A stretch of DNA of 64,000 bases from Aureitalea sp. L0-47 (GTDB taxonomy: Bacteria > Bacteroidota > Bacteroidia > Flavobacteriales > Flavobacteriaceae): assembly GCF_026126405.1 (NCBI RefSeq), contig NZ_JAFMTQ010000005.1:104023-168022 (forward strand). Reading direction: 5' to 3'. How positions within the stretch are numbered: the first letter of the stretch is position 1; the number at the start of each line of letters is the position of its first letter. Shown piece after piece: positions 9,121 to 18,143 of the stretch. Position numbers and translations under genes: made by a program. The notes beneath the pieces were generated by a model that had not been told where the DNA came from, ran no database searches, and saw only the letters and a program-made list of their open reading frames with translations.

Positions 9121-9156
9121 AATAAAAATCCCGGCAAATAAAATTTGCCGGGATTT
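9121..9156 (-). terminator. Intrinsic terminator of the 9177-11981 T9SS gene
   Basis: A perfect 13-bp stem (9126-9138 with 9144-9156) has a 5-nt loop, followed in the - direction by a T-rich stretch. It separates the two T9SS paralogues into independent transcription units. Confidence 0.9.
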
Positions 9157-9176
9157 GAATTCAAATATTAGATAAC

Positions 9177-9839
9177 TTATCTCTTAATTACTTTATACGT
9201 ACCAGTCTGGCCATTTACAGTCACTTTCATCAGGTAAGCACCTGTTGCAAGTGTGGATGTATCAAGCTGTGTACTGGTTGCGTTTACTTCTTGTCCAAGT
9301 ACTTGCTGACCTAACAGATTGTAGATCGCAACATCTTCGATAGCCTCTAATGAATCCAGGTTCAACGTACCGTTGGTTGGGTTCGGATAGAAACTGAAGC
9401 CTTCGATTACATTATCGTTAGTACTAAGTAGTGTTCCGTCGATAGTAATGTCAGTAATACCGCCATCGTTCACAACGTATACATAGTATACCGAACCTGC
9501 TGCCGTGTTGATGTTAGCTACTGTACCCGGAGCACACTGGTTTCCAATTTGGAAGAAGTACTCAAGGTCTGTTTCAATAGCGTTCTCATCAGGCGCAGTA
9601 AAGAATACAACAAAGCTATTTCCTGCTGGTGAAACGATCTCGGCTGTAGCCGTACCGTTACCGGCAGATGTAAAGTTATACCATACACCTTTTCCTCCGG
9701 AGATATCACAACCCACTGGGTTTCCATTCTCAACCGTGGCCGCTGGCATTGCAACAGCTGGGTCTGTGTAAGGAACACCAATTTCATCAACATCGATAGA
9801 GTTAACGATCATATCGTTTGGTGGTGGTACCGGAGTACA
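9177..9839 (-). repeat. Direct repeat copy 2 (T9SS C-terminal module)
   Basis: Second copy of the C-terminal module also present at 6336-6998. The same residue order and length are kept; most differences lie near positions where SAG replaces PQG and TLLS replaces VRLG. The high DNA identity compared with the divergent N-termini suggests recent duplication or ongoing gene conversion. Confidence 0.9.
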
Positions 9840-11981
9840 AGTCATATTCAACTCGAAGTTTCCAGTTGCACCTCCGAAACCATGAACAAGAATGTAGTAA
9901 GTAGTATTTCCGTCACTTTGGAATTCTACCTCACTCTGGAAGTTAGTACAGTTTGGTGAATCGTCATTACCAGCAACACACGTTAATGGTAGAACAGTAC
10001 AATCACCTGTGTAAACAGAGATCTTAGTATCGTAGTCTGTGTTAGTGCTACATGTCGATACTAAAATGTCGGTTACAAGACCAGTAGTATCTTCATACAC
10101 ATACCATACACCAGGAGCGCTTGTTGGAGTATCACAATCCGGAGCAGCAGCTGTATCGTCATTAGCTGTGTCTGTGTTGCCAAATAGTGGTACACCACAT
10201 TCAATTGCTATTGCACCACATGGGTCGTCGTTAACAGGACCACAAGTTACGGTTAGGTCGAAAGTACCTGAAGCACCTCCAAAACCGTCTACTGCGATAT
10301 AGTAAGTAGAAGAACCGTCTGCTACGAAAGATAGTTCAGAAGTAAATCCTGAACAACCTGGTCCGTCATCATTGGTCTCAACAACTGTACCACCACAGGC
10401 ATCGTATACTGTAAGAATAGTATCGAAAGCCGCCTGGTCACAAGTAGAAACTGTAATAAGCTCACCTGCTACAGAACTGGTAACTGCGAACCACTCATCC
10501 GGAGATCCGTCTCCGTTGGTGTCGGTATCATTACCTGTATCTCCTGAAAGTGTCTGACCACAGTTGATAGTGGTAGCGTTAGCACAAGTGTTATTTCCAA
10601 CCACAGGAGTAGCGTTAACGGATAAAATTCCTTGCTCATAAGCTCCTGAAATCCCAAGAGGCGTAGCTGCACCCGTGTTCTTATCGACAGTTGAAATTAC
10701 AGTGTTTGCTCCGTCATAGATACCGGCATACAGGATATCAGTTGTTGGATCTACTGTAGCTTCCTGAACAAAATTGATATCCACACCAAGGGGTCCAATT
10801 AAGGTACCTACACCCGTTGAAAGATCAACGGAGTACAAATTGTCATCACCTACATCCGCCATGTATCCAACTCCACTGTTATCAATCTCGAGCCAAATCC
10901 CTAGGGAGTTACCCGTTCCGGCACCTACAGGAGTTAACGTTCCTGTAGTCGTATCAACTGTGTATAATTGTGTTGTTGCCCCATCGGTTGAAAGCGCATA
11001 CATAGTTCCTGTTGTAGGGTCTAATGAAATCCCTTCCGGGAAGTGTCCGGCGAGTAAGCCGGTAAGTGGACCTACACTAGTTGCTGCGCCGGTAGCAGTA
11101 TCTATTATGACTAATTCAGTATTGTCAAAATCCAAAGCGTACATTGTGCCGCTTCCGTCAATATCATCAGCAAAAATCGTTGGAACCGTTGAACCAATTG
11201 GGGTTAATCCATAAGGTCCGGCGATTGGAATTGTTCCAAATGGGTATGGACTTACAGCAGGGAAAATATCATTCGCAAAGAATTCAGTAGCAGGTCCGCC
11301 ACCTGAAGTAGCAAGGATCTCAACATCCCATCCACCGTAGTCTACTACGGCAGTTGCGTTGAATTCGAACGTTAAGCTACCGGATGTTCCGGTAAACAGT
11401 GCAGATCCGTTAGACGCGATCATATCCACTAACGTGATGTCTCCATCGTTAATACCGCCCGCAGAATTATCATAAAGAACAGGCCCTGTTGTATCTACAC
11501 CGTCGTAGATTCTCAACCAGTCGAAAGTGGCAAAAACACTGAAGAATAAAAATTCTATTTCAGTAGCCCCATCAAGGGTTGTTAGGGTGATACAGCCACA
11601 ATTCGGATAGTTACCCGGGGTTCCACCAGTTGAACTACCTCCCGGTCCTCCCGGATCGAAGAAGTTATCTCCAACGGCAACTGGAAACGTCTCCGTTGCA
11701 CCAGCGGTTGGGATTATATCTGCGAGTACATTGCGAGTCTGATCACTGTAGTACTTTCGCAATGCAAGTCTTTCTTCCAAAGTAAAATGTACATCAGAGA
11801 TCAAAGGACTATCGCCTCTACTCTCGAGGGTAGCGATCAAACTCTGCACATCTACGGGTTCCTGGGACTCCATATTCGCAGCTTGAGTGAGTTCCTGCTG
11901 AATTGCAGAAACCTCAGTAGTTTGCGCCATCATCATCGGTATGCAAACCAATAATGAAAGCATCATAGTAATTTTCTTCAT
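9177..11981 (-). CDS. Secreted T9SS protein with CUB-like, propeller-like and pre-peptidase-like regions
   Basis: A 934-residue exported protein with a signal peptide ending near MMAQ. After a leader-like region of about 85 residues comes a CUB-like segment (about 115-235) with the pattern C.C..LTTLDG, then WLRIYDG, then LTFEFNA. Residues of about 245-460 contain repeats of the form MYALDFDN/MYALSTDG/LYSVDLSTG, suggesting a beta-propeller. Two PPC-like repeats (about 470-720) and a type A sorting domain ending YKVIKR follow. Its C-terminal 220 residues are almost the same as those of the downstream paralogue. It may be an adhesin or a surface-displayed binding protein; no catalytic motif is seen. 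Confidence 0.85.
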   Translation of the reverse strand: MKKITMMLSLLVCIPMMMAQTTEVSAIQQELTQAANMESQEPVDVQSLIATLESRGDSPLISDVHFTLEERLALRKYYSDQTRNVLADIIPTAGATETFPVAVGDNFFDPGGPGGSSTGGTPGNYPNCGCITLTTLDGATEIEFLFFSVFATFDWLRIYDGVDTTGPVLYDNSAGGINDGDITLVDMIASNGSALFTGTSGSLTFEFNATAVVDYGGWDVEILATSGGGPATEFFANDIFPAVSPYPFGTIPIAGPYGLTPIGSTVPTIFADDIDGSGTMYALDFDNTELVIIDTATGAATSVGPLTGLLAGHFPEGISLDPTTGTMYALSTDGATTQLYTVDTTTGTLTPVGAGTGNSLGIWLEIDNSGVGYMADVGDDNLYSVDLSTGVGTLIGPLGVDINFVQEATVDPTTDILYAGIYDGANTVISTVDKNTGAATPLGISGAYEQGILSVNATPVVGNNTCANATTINCGQTLSGDTGNDTDTNGDGSPDEWFAVTSSVAGELITVSTCDQAAFDTILTVYDACGGTVVETNDDGPGCSGFTSELSFVADGSSTYYIAVDGFGGASGTFDLTVTCGPVNDDPCGAIAIECGVPLFGNTDTANDDTAAAPDCDTPTSAPGVWYVYEDTTGLVTDILVSTCSTNTDYDTKISVYTGDCTVLPLTCVAGNDDSPNCTNFQSEVEFQSDGNTTYYILVHGFGGATGNFELNMTCTPVPPPNDMIVNSIDVDEIGVPYTDPAVAMPAATVENGNPVGCDISGGKGVWYNFTSAGNGTATAEIVSPAGNSFVVFFTAPDENAIETDLEYFFQIGNQCAPGTVANINTAAGSVYYVYVVNDGGITDITIDGTLLSTNDNVIEGFSFYPNPTNGTLNLDSLEAIEDVAIYNLLGQQVLGQEVNATSTQLDTSTLATGAYLMKVTVNGQTGTYKVIKR

Positions 11982-12011
11982 AATAAAATAATTAGATTAG
12001 TTATAATCTAA

Positions 12012-12043
12012 TAAAAGTATCCATAAATACTATGATTAACAAA
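12012..12043 (-). promoter_or_regulatory. Bacteroidota promoter of the 9177-11981 gene
   Basis: On the - strand TTTG (12043-12040) is followed by 20 nt and then TACTTTTA (12019-12012), against the consensus TTTG-N19/20-TAnnTTTG. The start codon is 30 nt further down. Confidence 0.6.
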
Positions 12044-12103
12044 TATTTTGCAAGTGAAATTAGAATCATCGATGAACGCATCATCTTACCGTTGAATATC
12101 AAT

Positions 12104-12133
12104 AAAAAACCGCTTGATTTTAACATCAAGCGG
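12104..12133 (-). terminator. Intrinsic terminator of fabI
   Basis: A 9-bp perfect stem, CCGCTTGAT (12110-12118) and ATCAAGCGG (12125-12133), has a 6-nt loop and is followed by six T in the - direction. It lies 26 bp after the fabI stop. Confidence 0.9.
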
Positions 12134-12159
12134 CTGTCTTTATCTATTGTTGGATCTAC

Positions 12160-12975
12160 CTATTCTTCCTGGAAAGTTTCCATCACGAGATCACTAACCC
12201 CCATATTGGAAAATCCACCGTCATTGTAGAGGTTCTGAAGTGTTACCCTTCTTGTGAGATCACTAAACATGGCAACCGTATAATTGGCACAATCCATGGC
12301 GGTGGCATTCCCCAATGGAGACATCTTTTCAGCATAGGCGATAAAGCCATCAAATCCTTTCACACCCTGCCCAGCAGTAGTGGGTGTAGGTGACTGTGAA
12401 ATGGTGTTTACCCTTACGTTTTTATCCCTTCCGAAGAAATACCCGAAACTACGGGCAATAGATTCAAGATATGCTTTATTATCTGCCATATCATTGTAAT
12501 CCGGGAAGACACGCTGCGCAGCCATATAGGTTAAAGCCACTATACTGCCCCATTCGTTCATCGCATCCTTCTTGTATAACACCTGCATCGTCTTGTGAAA
12601 CGAAAGTGCCGAAACATCCCAACCTTTATGTGTCCAGTCGTAATTCGACTCTGTATAATGTTTTCCTTTACGAACGTTGACAGACATCCCAATGGAGTGA
12701 AGCACAAAGTCAATCTTACCTCCAAGGATTTCCATCGATTTCTCTACCAGGTTTTCCAGGTCCTCGAGATTAGTGGCATCGGCAGGAATTATTTCCGAAT
12801 TCGTCTTTGCAGCGAGATCCTTTATCTGCCCCATTCGCATGGCGATGGGTGCATTGGTCAGCACAAAAGTACCACCTTCTTCAGCGATGCGTTCCGCAGT
12901 TTTCCAGGCAATTGAATTCTCATCCAAAGCCCCGAAAATGATCCCTTTTTTTCCTTTCAACAAGTTGTACGACAT
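12160..12975 (-). CDS. fabI: Enoyl-[acyl-carrier-protein] reductase (NADH)
   Basis: FabI reduces trans-2-enoyl-ACP in the last step of each fatty acid elongation cycle. The protein has 271 residues and a Rossmann fold of the divergent short-chain dehydrogenase type. The N-terminal GKKGIIFGALDENSIAW segment binds NADH. The catalytic Tyr-x6-Lys is in DYNDMADNKAY, preceded by the LTYMAAQRVFP strand. The C-terminal VTLQNLYNDGGF is typical. It stands alone, with its own -7 box at 13012-13019 and its own terminator. Triclosan-type inhibitors act on this family, but nothing here indicates resistance. Confidence 0.96.
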   Translation of the reverse strand: MSYNLLKGKKGIIFGALDENSIAWKTAERIAEEGGTFVLTNAPIAMRMGQIKDLAAKTNSEIIPADATNLEDLENLVEKSMEILGGKIDFVLHSIGMSVNVRKGKHYTESNYDWTHKGWDVSALSFHKTMQVLYKKDAMNEWGSIVALTYMAAQRVFPDYNDMADNKAYLESIARSFGYFFGRDKNVRVNTISQSPTPTTAGQGVKGFDGFIAYAEKMSPLGNATAMDCANYTVAMFSDLTRRVTLQNLYNDGGFSNMGVSDLVMETFQEE

Positions 12976-13011
12976 TGTTTTTGTATTGAAAATTAATGGT
13001 TAATGTAAGGG

Positions 13012-13019
13012 CAAAGATA
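13012..13019 (-). promoter_or_regulatory. -7 box TATCTTTG of fabI
   Basis: Perfect TAnnTTTG on the - strand, 36 nt before the fabI start and within 10 bp of the end of recN. No matching -33 element is seen. Confidence 0.5.
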
Positions 13020-13022
13020 CAG

Positions 13023-14675
13023 TTAATTCAACAATTCTCTCGCATTGGCCAATGCCGCTTCGGTTATGTTCTTTCCACCGATCATCTTTGCTATTTCAAC
13101 GATCCTGTCGTCCAAATTCAATTCCTTTAATCGGGTGAAAGTCACTTCATCTTCATCCTCTTTAAACACCTTTATGTGCCTGTCTCCTTTTGCCGCTATC
13201 TGAGGCAAATGGGTAATGCTTATCAACTGCATGGATTTACTCATATTACTCATTATCACCGCCATTTTATTCGCGATCTCCCCGGAGACACCGGTATCTA
13301 TCTCATCGAAAATAATAGTTGGTAATTGCTTGTATTTTACCAGCACCGCTTTTACAGCGAGCATGATTCTGCTCTTCTCCCCACCGGAGGCCACTTTCTT
13401 CAACGGTCCAAAAGAATGGCCCTTATTCGCTGTAAACAACAATTCCAGCTTATCCATCCCCAGTTCCCTGAACTCCTCCGTCCACTCGATCTCAAACTTG
13501 AATCGGGCATTCTGTAAACCGAGTTCTGCCAGGATCTCTTCAAGCTTTTCTTTTAAGTGAGGTATTGCCTCAAGCCGCTTTTCATGCAATTTTTTCGCCC
13601 AGTCCACCGCCCTTTCACGGGATTTGTCCAGTTCGTCCTGTAGCGAGGCGATAGCATCATCCAGATTGGCAGTCTCATCGATCTTCGCCTCCAGGCTATC
13701 CCTGATCTCAATTAAGTCCGAAATATCCTCTGTCGTGTGTTTCTGCTGCAGCTTATAAAGTACTTGTAACTTCTCATTGATCTCCGCAAGTTGTCCGGGG
13801 TCAGCTTCTACCTTGTCCAGACTGGAATGTAAACTTTCCAATAGATCCTCGATCTCAATTATACTGCTATTGATCCGCTCCCAGTGTTCGTCCAATTCCG
13901 AAGTAAACCCTTTTATCTTAGACAATGCAGCCCGGGCCTGTTTGGCCGTTTCTATGGCTCCCATAGGCTCATCACTCAGTAAACCGATAGCCGAAGCCAA
14001 CGACTCCTGTATCAACTCGGTGTTGTTCAGGGTCTCATAGGTCTCTTCCAGTTCCTCCAGGTCTATTCCATCCAGATTCGCCTCTTTTAATTCGTTGTAT
14101 AAGAAAGTATTATAGTCCTGTTCTTTGTTTGCCGTGGCTTTTTGTTCTTCCAAAGCATGAAGCTGTTGGCTTTTGCTTTTTACATCTCGATATTGTTTTT
14201 TATAGGACTGTAGAATCGCACCATTCCCCGCCATGGCATCCAGTACTTCCAGTTGAAATGCTTCGGAAGACAATACCAGTGTTTCGTGTTGACTATGAAT
14301 ATCCACTAACCGAATGGCCAGCGATTGCAATTGTGCCAGCGTAACCGGGGTATCGTTCACAAAAGCTCGGGATTTACCACCGGGAAGGATCTCCCTTCTC
14401 ACAATAGTATTAGGATCGTAATCAAGATCATTTTCAGAAAAAAACCCCTCAAAATCATAGTCGGAAACTCTGAACTCCCCCTCGATCACACATTTCTTAG
14501 CAGGGTCCTTCACACTGCTCATATCGGCTCGTTTCCCTAACAATAAGGAAAGAGCCCCGAGTAAAATAGACTTTCCAGCACCTGTTTCACCAGTAATAAT
14601 GGTAAGTCCCGAATCGAAATCTACCTTGATATCGTCTATCAGGGCATAGTTCTTTATGGCTAAATGAGTAATCAT
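13023..14675 (-). CDS. recN: DNA repair protein RecN
   Basis: RecN is an SMC-like ATPase that acts at double-strand breaks. The 550-residue length is normal. The Walker A GETGAGKS is at residues 29-36. A long helical region of about 250 residues, rich in Glu, Leu and Lys, forms the coiled coil. The C-terminal half has the ABC signature ASGGEKSRIMLAV and the Walker B PTIIFDEIDTGVSGE, followed by THLPQIA. It is the last gene of a conserved block (bamD, rpoZ, coaBC, DUF4835, recN). The 86-bp gap upstream and a weak TACATTTC box at 14684-14691 suggest an additional promoter of its own. Confidence 0.97.
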   Translation of the reverse strand: MITHLAIKNYALIDDIKVDFDSGLTIITGETGAGKSILLGALSLLLGKRADMSSVKDPAKKCVIEGEFRVSDYDFEGFFSENDLDYDPNTIVRREILPGGKSRAFVNDTPVTLAQLQSLAIRLVDIHSQHETLVLSSEAFQLEVLDAMAGNGAILQSYKKQYRDVKSKSQQLHALEEQKATANKEQDYNTFLYNELKEANLDGIDLEELEETYETLNNTELIQESLASAIGLLSDEPMGAIETAKQARAALSKIKGFTSELDEHWERINSSIIEIEDLLESLHSSLDKVEADPGQLAEINEKLQVLYKLQQKHTTEDISDLIEIRDSLEAKIDETANLDDAIASLQDELDKSRERAVDWAKKLHEKRLEAIPHLKEKLEEILAELGLQNARFKFEIEWTEEFRELGMDKLELLFTANKGHSFGPLKKVASGGEKSRIMLAVKAVLVKYKQLPTIIFDEIDTGVSGEIANKMAVIMSNMSKSMQLISITHLPQIAAKGDRHIKVFKEDEDEVTFTRLKELNLDDRIVEIAKMIGGKNITEAALANARELLN

Positions 14676-14761
14676 GAGCTATAGAAATGTAGCCTCAGCA
14701 ATGAGCTGTTCAACTCCTTAAAAGTACAAGGAAAAATCTATCCCGGCAACAGGGTTAGTAT

Positions 14762-15652
14762 CTAAAATCTGATCTCGCTCCAGGCACTGCGTTTTGTAGG
14801 CGCCATGCGATTCAGGTTCTCAAGGAGTCGTGTGATCTCTACATTCGGACCACCACTGAATATATCCTTTATCTCGTCGCTTTTCGCATCGAAGAATGTT
14901 CTAAGCAGGTATGAGTTAGGCCTGCGGTCGTTGATGTTCTTGAGTGTAGCGATCGACTTGATTATATTCTGCTTTGCCATCTTAGGTTGCTCACTCATAA
15001 GGTCTAAACCTTCTCTGTGATACTCATACATTGCATCGTGAAACTCTTTGTACACGTTTGAAATCAAAGCATCATTGTAACGGAAACGCGATTGGGTTCC
15101 GTCTGTCGCCTTCCAACCAGCAAAGTTGCTACCAGCTGCGGTATTGACTATCTGCTTGGCGATATCGAAGTATTCCTGTCCGCCATTAAGTTCGAAAGAA
15201 TCGGCATCCAGACCAATAACGGTGTAGATGTGAAATGCCAGAACGGACATCAGATTGGAATCAAAATTATTGATGTTGAAGACCAGTGGCTGAAATTCGA
15301 TGTACTCGAAATTACACTGACGGTCGTTGTAGTTGTAGATCGGACTATCATAGGTTGAGTCGTACACCGGGCGTGACGCCTGAACCTGCAGGGTGGATGT
15401 AAAGAAATCCGACTCGAAATTTGAGATAATAAGCGTGAAATTACAATCGATTCGCTCCTGAACTTTGTAGATCTTATCGGTCCACTTAGTTTGGCTGATG
15501 TATTCTGTTAACTGCGCCTCCAACGTTCGGAATACCTGGAGGTTGGGTTGTCCGGTCTGTTCGGCATCAATTGTCACTGTCGCATTCAGCTCCTGTGCCT
15601 GGAGTATTCCGCCGCTAAAAATAAGCGCTAGTACAAGTAGTATTCTATTCAT
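14762..15652 (-). CDS. DUF4835 family exported protein (T9SS-associated)
   Basis: A 296-residue protein with a signal peptide (NRILLVLALIFSGGILQAQ). The N-terminal ELNATVTIDAEQT and the CNFTLIISNFESDFF strand are hallmarks of DUF4835, a family found across Bacteroidota next to coaBC and recN. Some annotation sources link this family to T9SS under the name PorD; I treat that as family knowledge, not shown here. The ATG at 15652 overlaps the end of coaBC by 8 bp. An ATG three codons earlier (15661) is also possible. It is probably periplasmic, since no lipobox or transmembrane helix follows the signal peptide. Confidence 0.8.
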   Translation of the reverse strand: MNRILLVLALIFSGGILQAQELNATVTIDAEQTGQPNLQVFRTLEAQLTEYISQTKWTDKIYKVQERIDCNFTLIISNFESDFFTSTLQVQASRPVYDSTYDSPIYNYNDRQCNFEYIEFQPLVFNINNFDSNLMSVLAFHIYTVIGLDADSFELNGGQEYFDIAKQIVNTAAGSNFAGWKATDGTQSRFRYNDALISNVYKEFHDAMYEYHREGLDLMSEQPKMAKQNIIKSIATLKNINDRRPNSYLLRTFFDAKSDEIKDIFSGGPNVEITRLLENLNRMAPTKRSAWSEIRF

Positions 15653-16856
15653 TGATCTCATCTATAATGTATGCCAGTATATCTCCGGCAACTTCCGTTT
15701 TTGGTTTAACTTCGAAAGGAAGCGTTTTATTGTCCTTGCTTATCAAGGTTACCTTATTAGTATCACCTCCAAATCCGGCACCCTTGTCTCTCAGCGAATT
15801 TAACACAATTAAATCTAAATTCTTTTTTTTGAGTTTCGATTTTGCGTTTTCAAGTTCATTTTCCGTTTCCAGTGCAAAACCAACCAGGTATTGGTCCTTT
15901 TTCAGCTCTCCCAGGGAGGCCAGGATATCCTTAGTCTTCTCAAGTTTGATGTGAAGTTCGGTATCTGACTTCTTTATTTTTTCTGAAGCTACCTCAGCAG
16001 GCCTGTAATCGGCTACTGCCGCACTTAGGATAGCAATATCTGTCTCGTCAAAGTATTTGCGTGTAGCCTTATACATTTCTTCGGCGCTGGTGACCGAAAC
16101 CAGCTCAATTTCCGAAGTATTCGTTTGGAGACTTACCGGACCGGAGATCAATGTAACCTGACCTCCTAGTGAAGCTGCCTTCTCGGCGATCGCATAGCCC
16201 ATTTTTCCTGAGGAATGATTCCCTATAAAACGAACGGGATCAATAGCCTCGTAGGTAGGACCCGCGGTGATAAGTACTTTCTTTCCGCGCAGCGGAAGTC
16301 CCTTTAAGAGATCCTTTTCAATAAACGAAACTATGGCCTCAGGCTCGGCCATTCTACCTTTACCAACCAATCCACTGGCCAATTCACCATGGGTAGCATC
16401 AATTCGGGTATTTCCAAAGGAATCCAGGGTATCAAATGTTGCCTTAGTCGTTGGATGTTTGTACATATCCAGATCCATGGCAGGTGCGTAATACACCGGG
16501 CATTTGGCCGACAAGTACACGGCCAGCAATAAGTTGTCACAGGTGCCATGTGCCATTTTTGATAAGGTATTCGCAGTGGCAGGGGCGATCAGAAATAAAT
16601 CAGCCCAAAGGGCCAACTCAACGTGGTTGTTCCATTGGGCATTCTCGTCTTCTTCGTTTGTGAATGAAGAAAATACTTCGTTCTTTGAGAGCGTGGACAA
16701 GGTGAGCGGAGTGACAAATTCCCTCGATGAAGGCGTCATTACTACCTTTACCTGGGCTCCTGCTTTGACCAGTAATCGTACAAGGAAAGCCGATTTATAA
16801 GCGGCAATTCCGGCAGTGACGCCCAGTAGAATTTTTTTACCGCTCAGCACAGACAT
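15645..16856 (-). CDS. coaBC: Bifunctional phosphopantothenoylcysteine decarboxylase/phosphopantothenate-cysteine ligase
   Basis: CoaBC joins cysteine to 4'-phosphopantothenate and then decarboxylates the product in coenzyme A synthesis. It has 403 residues. The N-terminal flavoprotein half has GVTAGIAAYK, the catalytic His in NNHVELA, a PAMDLDMYKHP loop corresponding to the family PxMNxxMW motif, and the Cys in GTCDNLL. The C-terminal ligase half begins near residue 195 with VLITAGPTYEAIDPVRFIGNHSSG. It lies 3 bp downstream of rpoZ and overlaps the next gene, so it is part of a tight operon. Confidence 0.96.
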   Translation of the reverse strand: MSVLSGKKILLGVTAGIAAYKSAFLVRLLVKAGAQVKVVMTPSSREFVTPLTLSTLSKNEVFSSFTNEEDENAQWNNHVELALWADLFLIAPATANTLSKMAHGTCDNLLLAVYLSAKCPVYYAPAMDLDMYKHPTTKATFDTLDSFGNTRIDATHGELASGLVGKGRMAEPEAIVSFIEKDLLKGLPLRGKKVLITAGPTYEAIDPVRFIGNHSSGKMGYAIAEKAASLGGQVTLISGPVSLQTNTSEIELVSVTSAEEMYKATRKYFDETDIAILSAAVADYRPAEVASEKIKKSDTELHIKLEKTKDILASLGELKKDQYLVGFALETENELENAKSKLKKKNLDLIVLNSLRDKGAGFGGDTNKVTLISKDNKTLPFEVKPKTEVAGDILAYIIDEINE

Positions 16857-16859
16857 AAA

Positions 16860-17195
16860 CTAGTCTTCGATTTCTTCGTCTGCAGTGTTTCGGTAGTAAA
16901 TCTTATCTTCTAACCATTCCTGTATCGCCAAAGCATGTGGCTTAGGAAGTTTTTCATAGAATTTCGATACTTCGATCTGTTCTTTGTTCTCGAAGATCTC
17001 TTCCAGGCTATCGTTATAGGTGGCAAATTCATCCAACTTTTCAAGAAGTTCTTTCTTGATATCAGAGTTGATCTGAATAGCGCGCTTCGATATGATAGAA
17101 ATGGCCTCGTAGATGTTCTCCGTTGGCTCGTCAATTTGATTCCTATCGATAGTCTTAGTGTTGATAGGCGCTTCCGAATTCTTAATATCCGTCAT
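16860..17195 (-). CDS. rpoZ: RNA polymerase omega subunit (Bacteroidota type)
   Basis: A small acidic protein of 111 residues that fits the omega/Rpb6-like subunit of Bacteroidota. The middle region ENIYEAISIISKRAIQINSD matches the omega helix that clamps the beta' subunit. I start it at the ATG at 17195, 7 bp after the bamD stop. A longer frame would run 28 codons into bamD with no family support. Position between bamD and coaBC is conserved and supports the call. Confidence 0.85.
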   Translation of the reverse strand: MTDIKNSEAPINTKTIDRNQIDEPTENIYEAISIISKRAIQINSDIKKELLEKLDEFATYNDSLEEIFENKEQIEVSKFYEKLPKPHALAIQEWLEDKIYYRNTADEEIED

Positions 17196-17202
17196 AATAT
17201 GG

Positions 17203-18027
17203 TTATTTGCTTGTAGGTTCTTCTGTTTCAGAAGACAATCGTTCTTGGATGTCGACCATGATCTCACGGGCCTCTTCACTTAGTTCGCTGTCTTCGTAAT
17301 ATTTATTAAAACTTTTGTAATGTCCTTTTGCTACTTCTAGTCTTTCATTTACCAGGGAAGGTAAACTGTTTATCGCCAACTTATAGGCTGCCTCGAATCT
17401 TCCGTAAAAGGCATTTTTTCTCAGTGATGCCCCGGGATGATCGGAAATGAAATTGTCAAACGCTTCAATAGCTGCTTTGAAATCTTCGATTCTAAGATAT
17501 TGTAAGGCCGTTTCATAATCCTTCTTCTCAATCTTTCTTCTGAGCTCCAGTACAAGACCATTAGCTTCCGTTCTGTAATTCGAGTTAGGGTACTTATCGA
17601 TATAACTTTGAAGTCTCTCCAGGGCTTTATCCGTATCCTTTTGGTCCAGGGAATAGCGCGGAGATAGTTCGTAATAACTCTTGGCCGACTTATAGGCCGC
17701 GACCTCAAGGCTGTCACTATCCGGGTAGGAGCTCTCGAATCGCTCGAACTGGTAACCGGCCAGGTAAAAATCTTCCAGTTTATAAAATGTATTGGCGTAG
17801 ATGTACATCAGCTTTTCAGCCTGAGGCTTACCGCGATATACAGGTACGATCTGTTCCATCAGTTTCAAGGCCTTTTTATATTTCCCAACATTGTACAAGG
17901 AATCCGCCATCGCATACTTTTTGGTAGCATCATCCTCCTTCAGCACCATCTGGTACTCACTACAGGAGTTCAGAAATACGGCTAAAACAAAGCCTAAAAG
18001 ACTAATTCTGATCATTTTATAAAACAT
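17203..18027 (-). CDS. bamD: Outer membrane assembly lipoprotein BamD
   Basis: BamD is the essential lipoprotein of the BAM complex that inserts beta-barrel proteins into the outer membrane. It has 274 residues. The N-terminal signal ends in a lipobox, FLNSC, with the lipidated Cys at about residue 22. The rest is made of TPR-like helix pairs, for example YNVGKYKKALKLMEQI and QFERFESSYPDSD. It is the first gene of the block bamD-rpoZ-coaBC-DUF4835-recN. A perfect -7 box ends 4 nt before the ATG at 18027. A second ATG lies four codons later (18015). Confidence 0.93.
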   Translation of the reverse strand: MFYKMIRISLLGFVLAVFLNSCSEYQMVLKEDDATKKYAMADSLYNVGKYKKALKLMEQIVPVYRGKPQAEKLMYIYANTFYKLEDFYLAGYQFERFESSYPDSDSLEVAAYKSAKSYYELSPRYSLDQKDTDKALERLQSYIDKYPNSNYRTEANGLVLELRRKIEKKDYETALQYLRIEDFKAAIEAFDNFISDHPGASLRKNAFYGRFEAAYKLAINSLPSLVNERLEVAKGHYKSFNKYYEDSELSEEAREIMVDIQERLSSETEEPTSK

Positions 18028-18031
18028 CGTG

Positions 18032-18039
18032 CAAAAATA
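18032..18039 (-). promoter_or_regulatory. -7 box TATTTTTG directly before bamD
   Basis: Perfect TAnnTTTG on the - strand. Only CACG separates it from the ATG at 18027, which predicts a leaderless or nearly leaderless operon mRNA. Confidence 0.55.
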
Positions 18040-18143
18040 GTGAATTAAAGCTGATTACAAAAACTTAATATCAGGCTAAAATATTGTCTGAAGAAGGATT
18101 TCAACAGCCTTTTCCGATACAATTAACATTTCAGCGGTTCAAT

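Noticed and set aside
7246..11214. Several 60-146-codon + strand frames inside the two T9SS genes
   Set aside because: They are antisense to low-complexity, strongly supported coding sequence, with no family features.
17196..17279. 28-codon extension of rpoZ into bamD
   Set aside because: It overlaps the end of bamD and lengthens omega beyond the family size; the ATG at 17195 fits.
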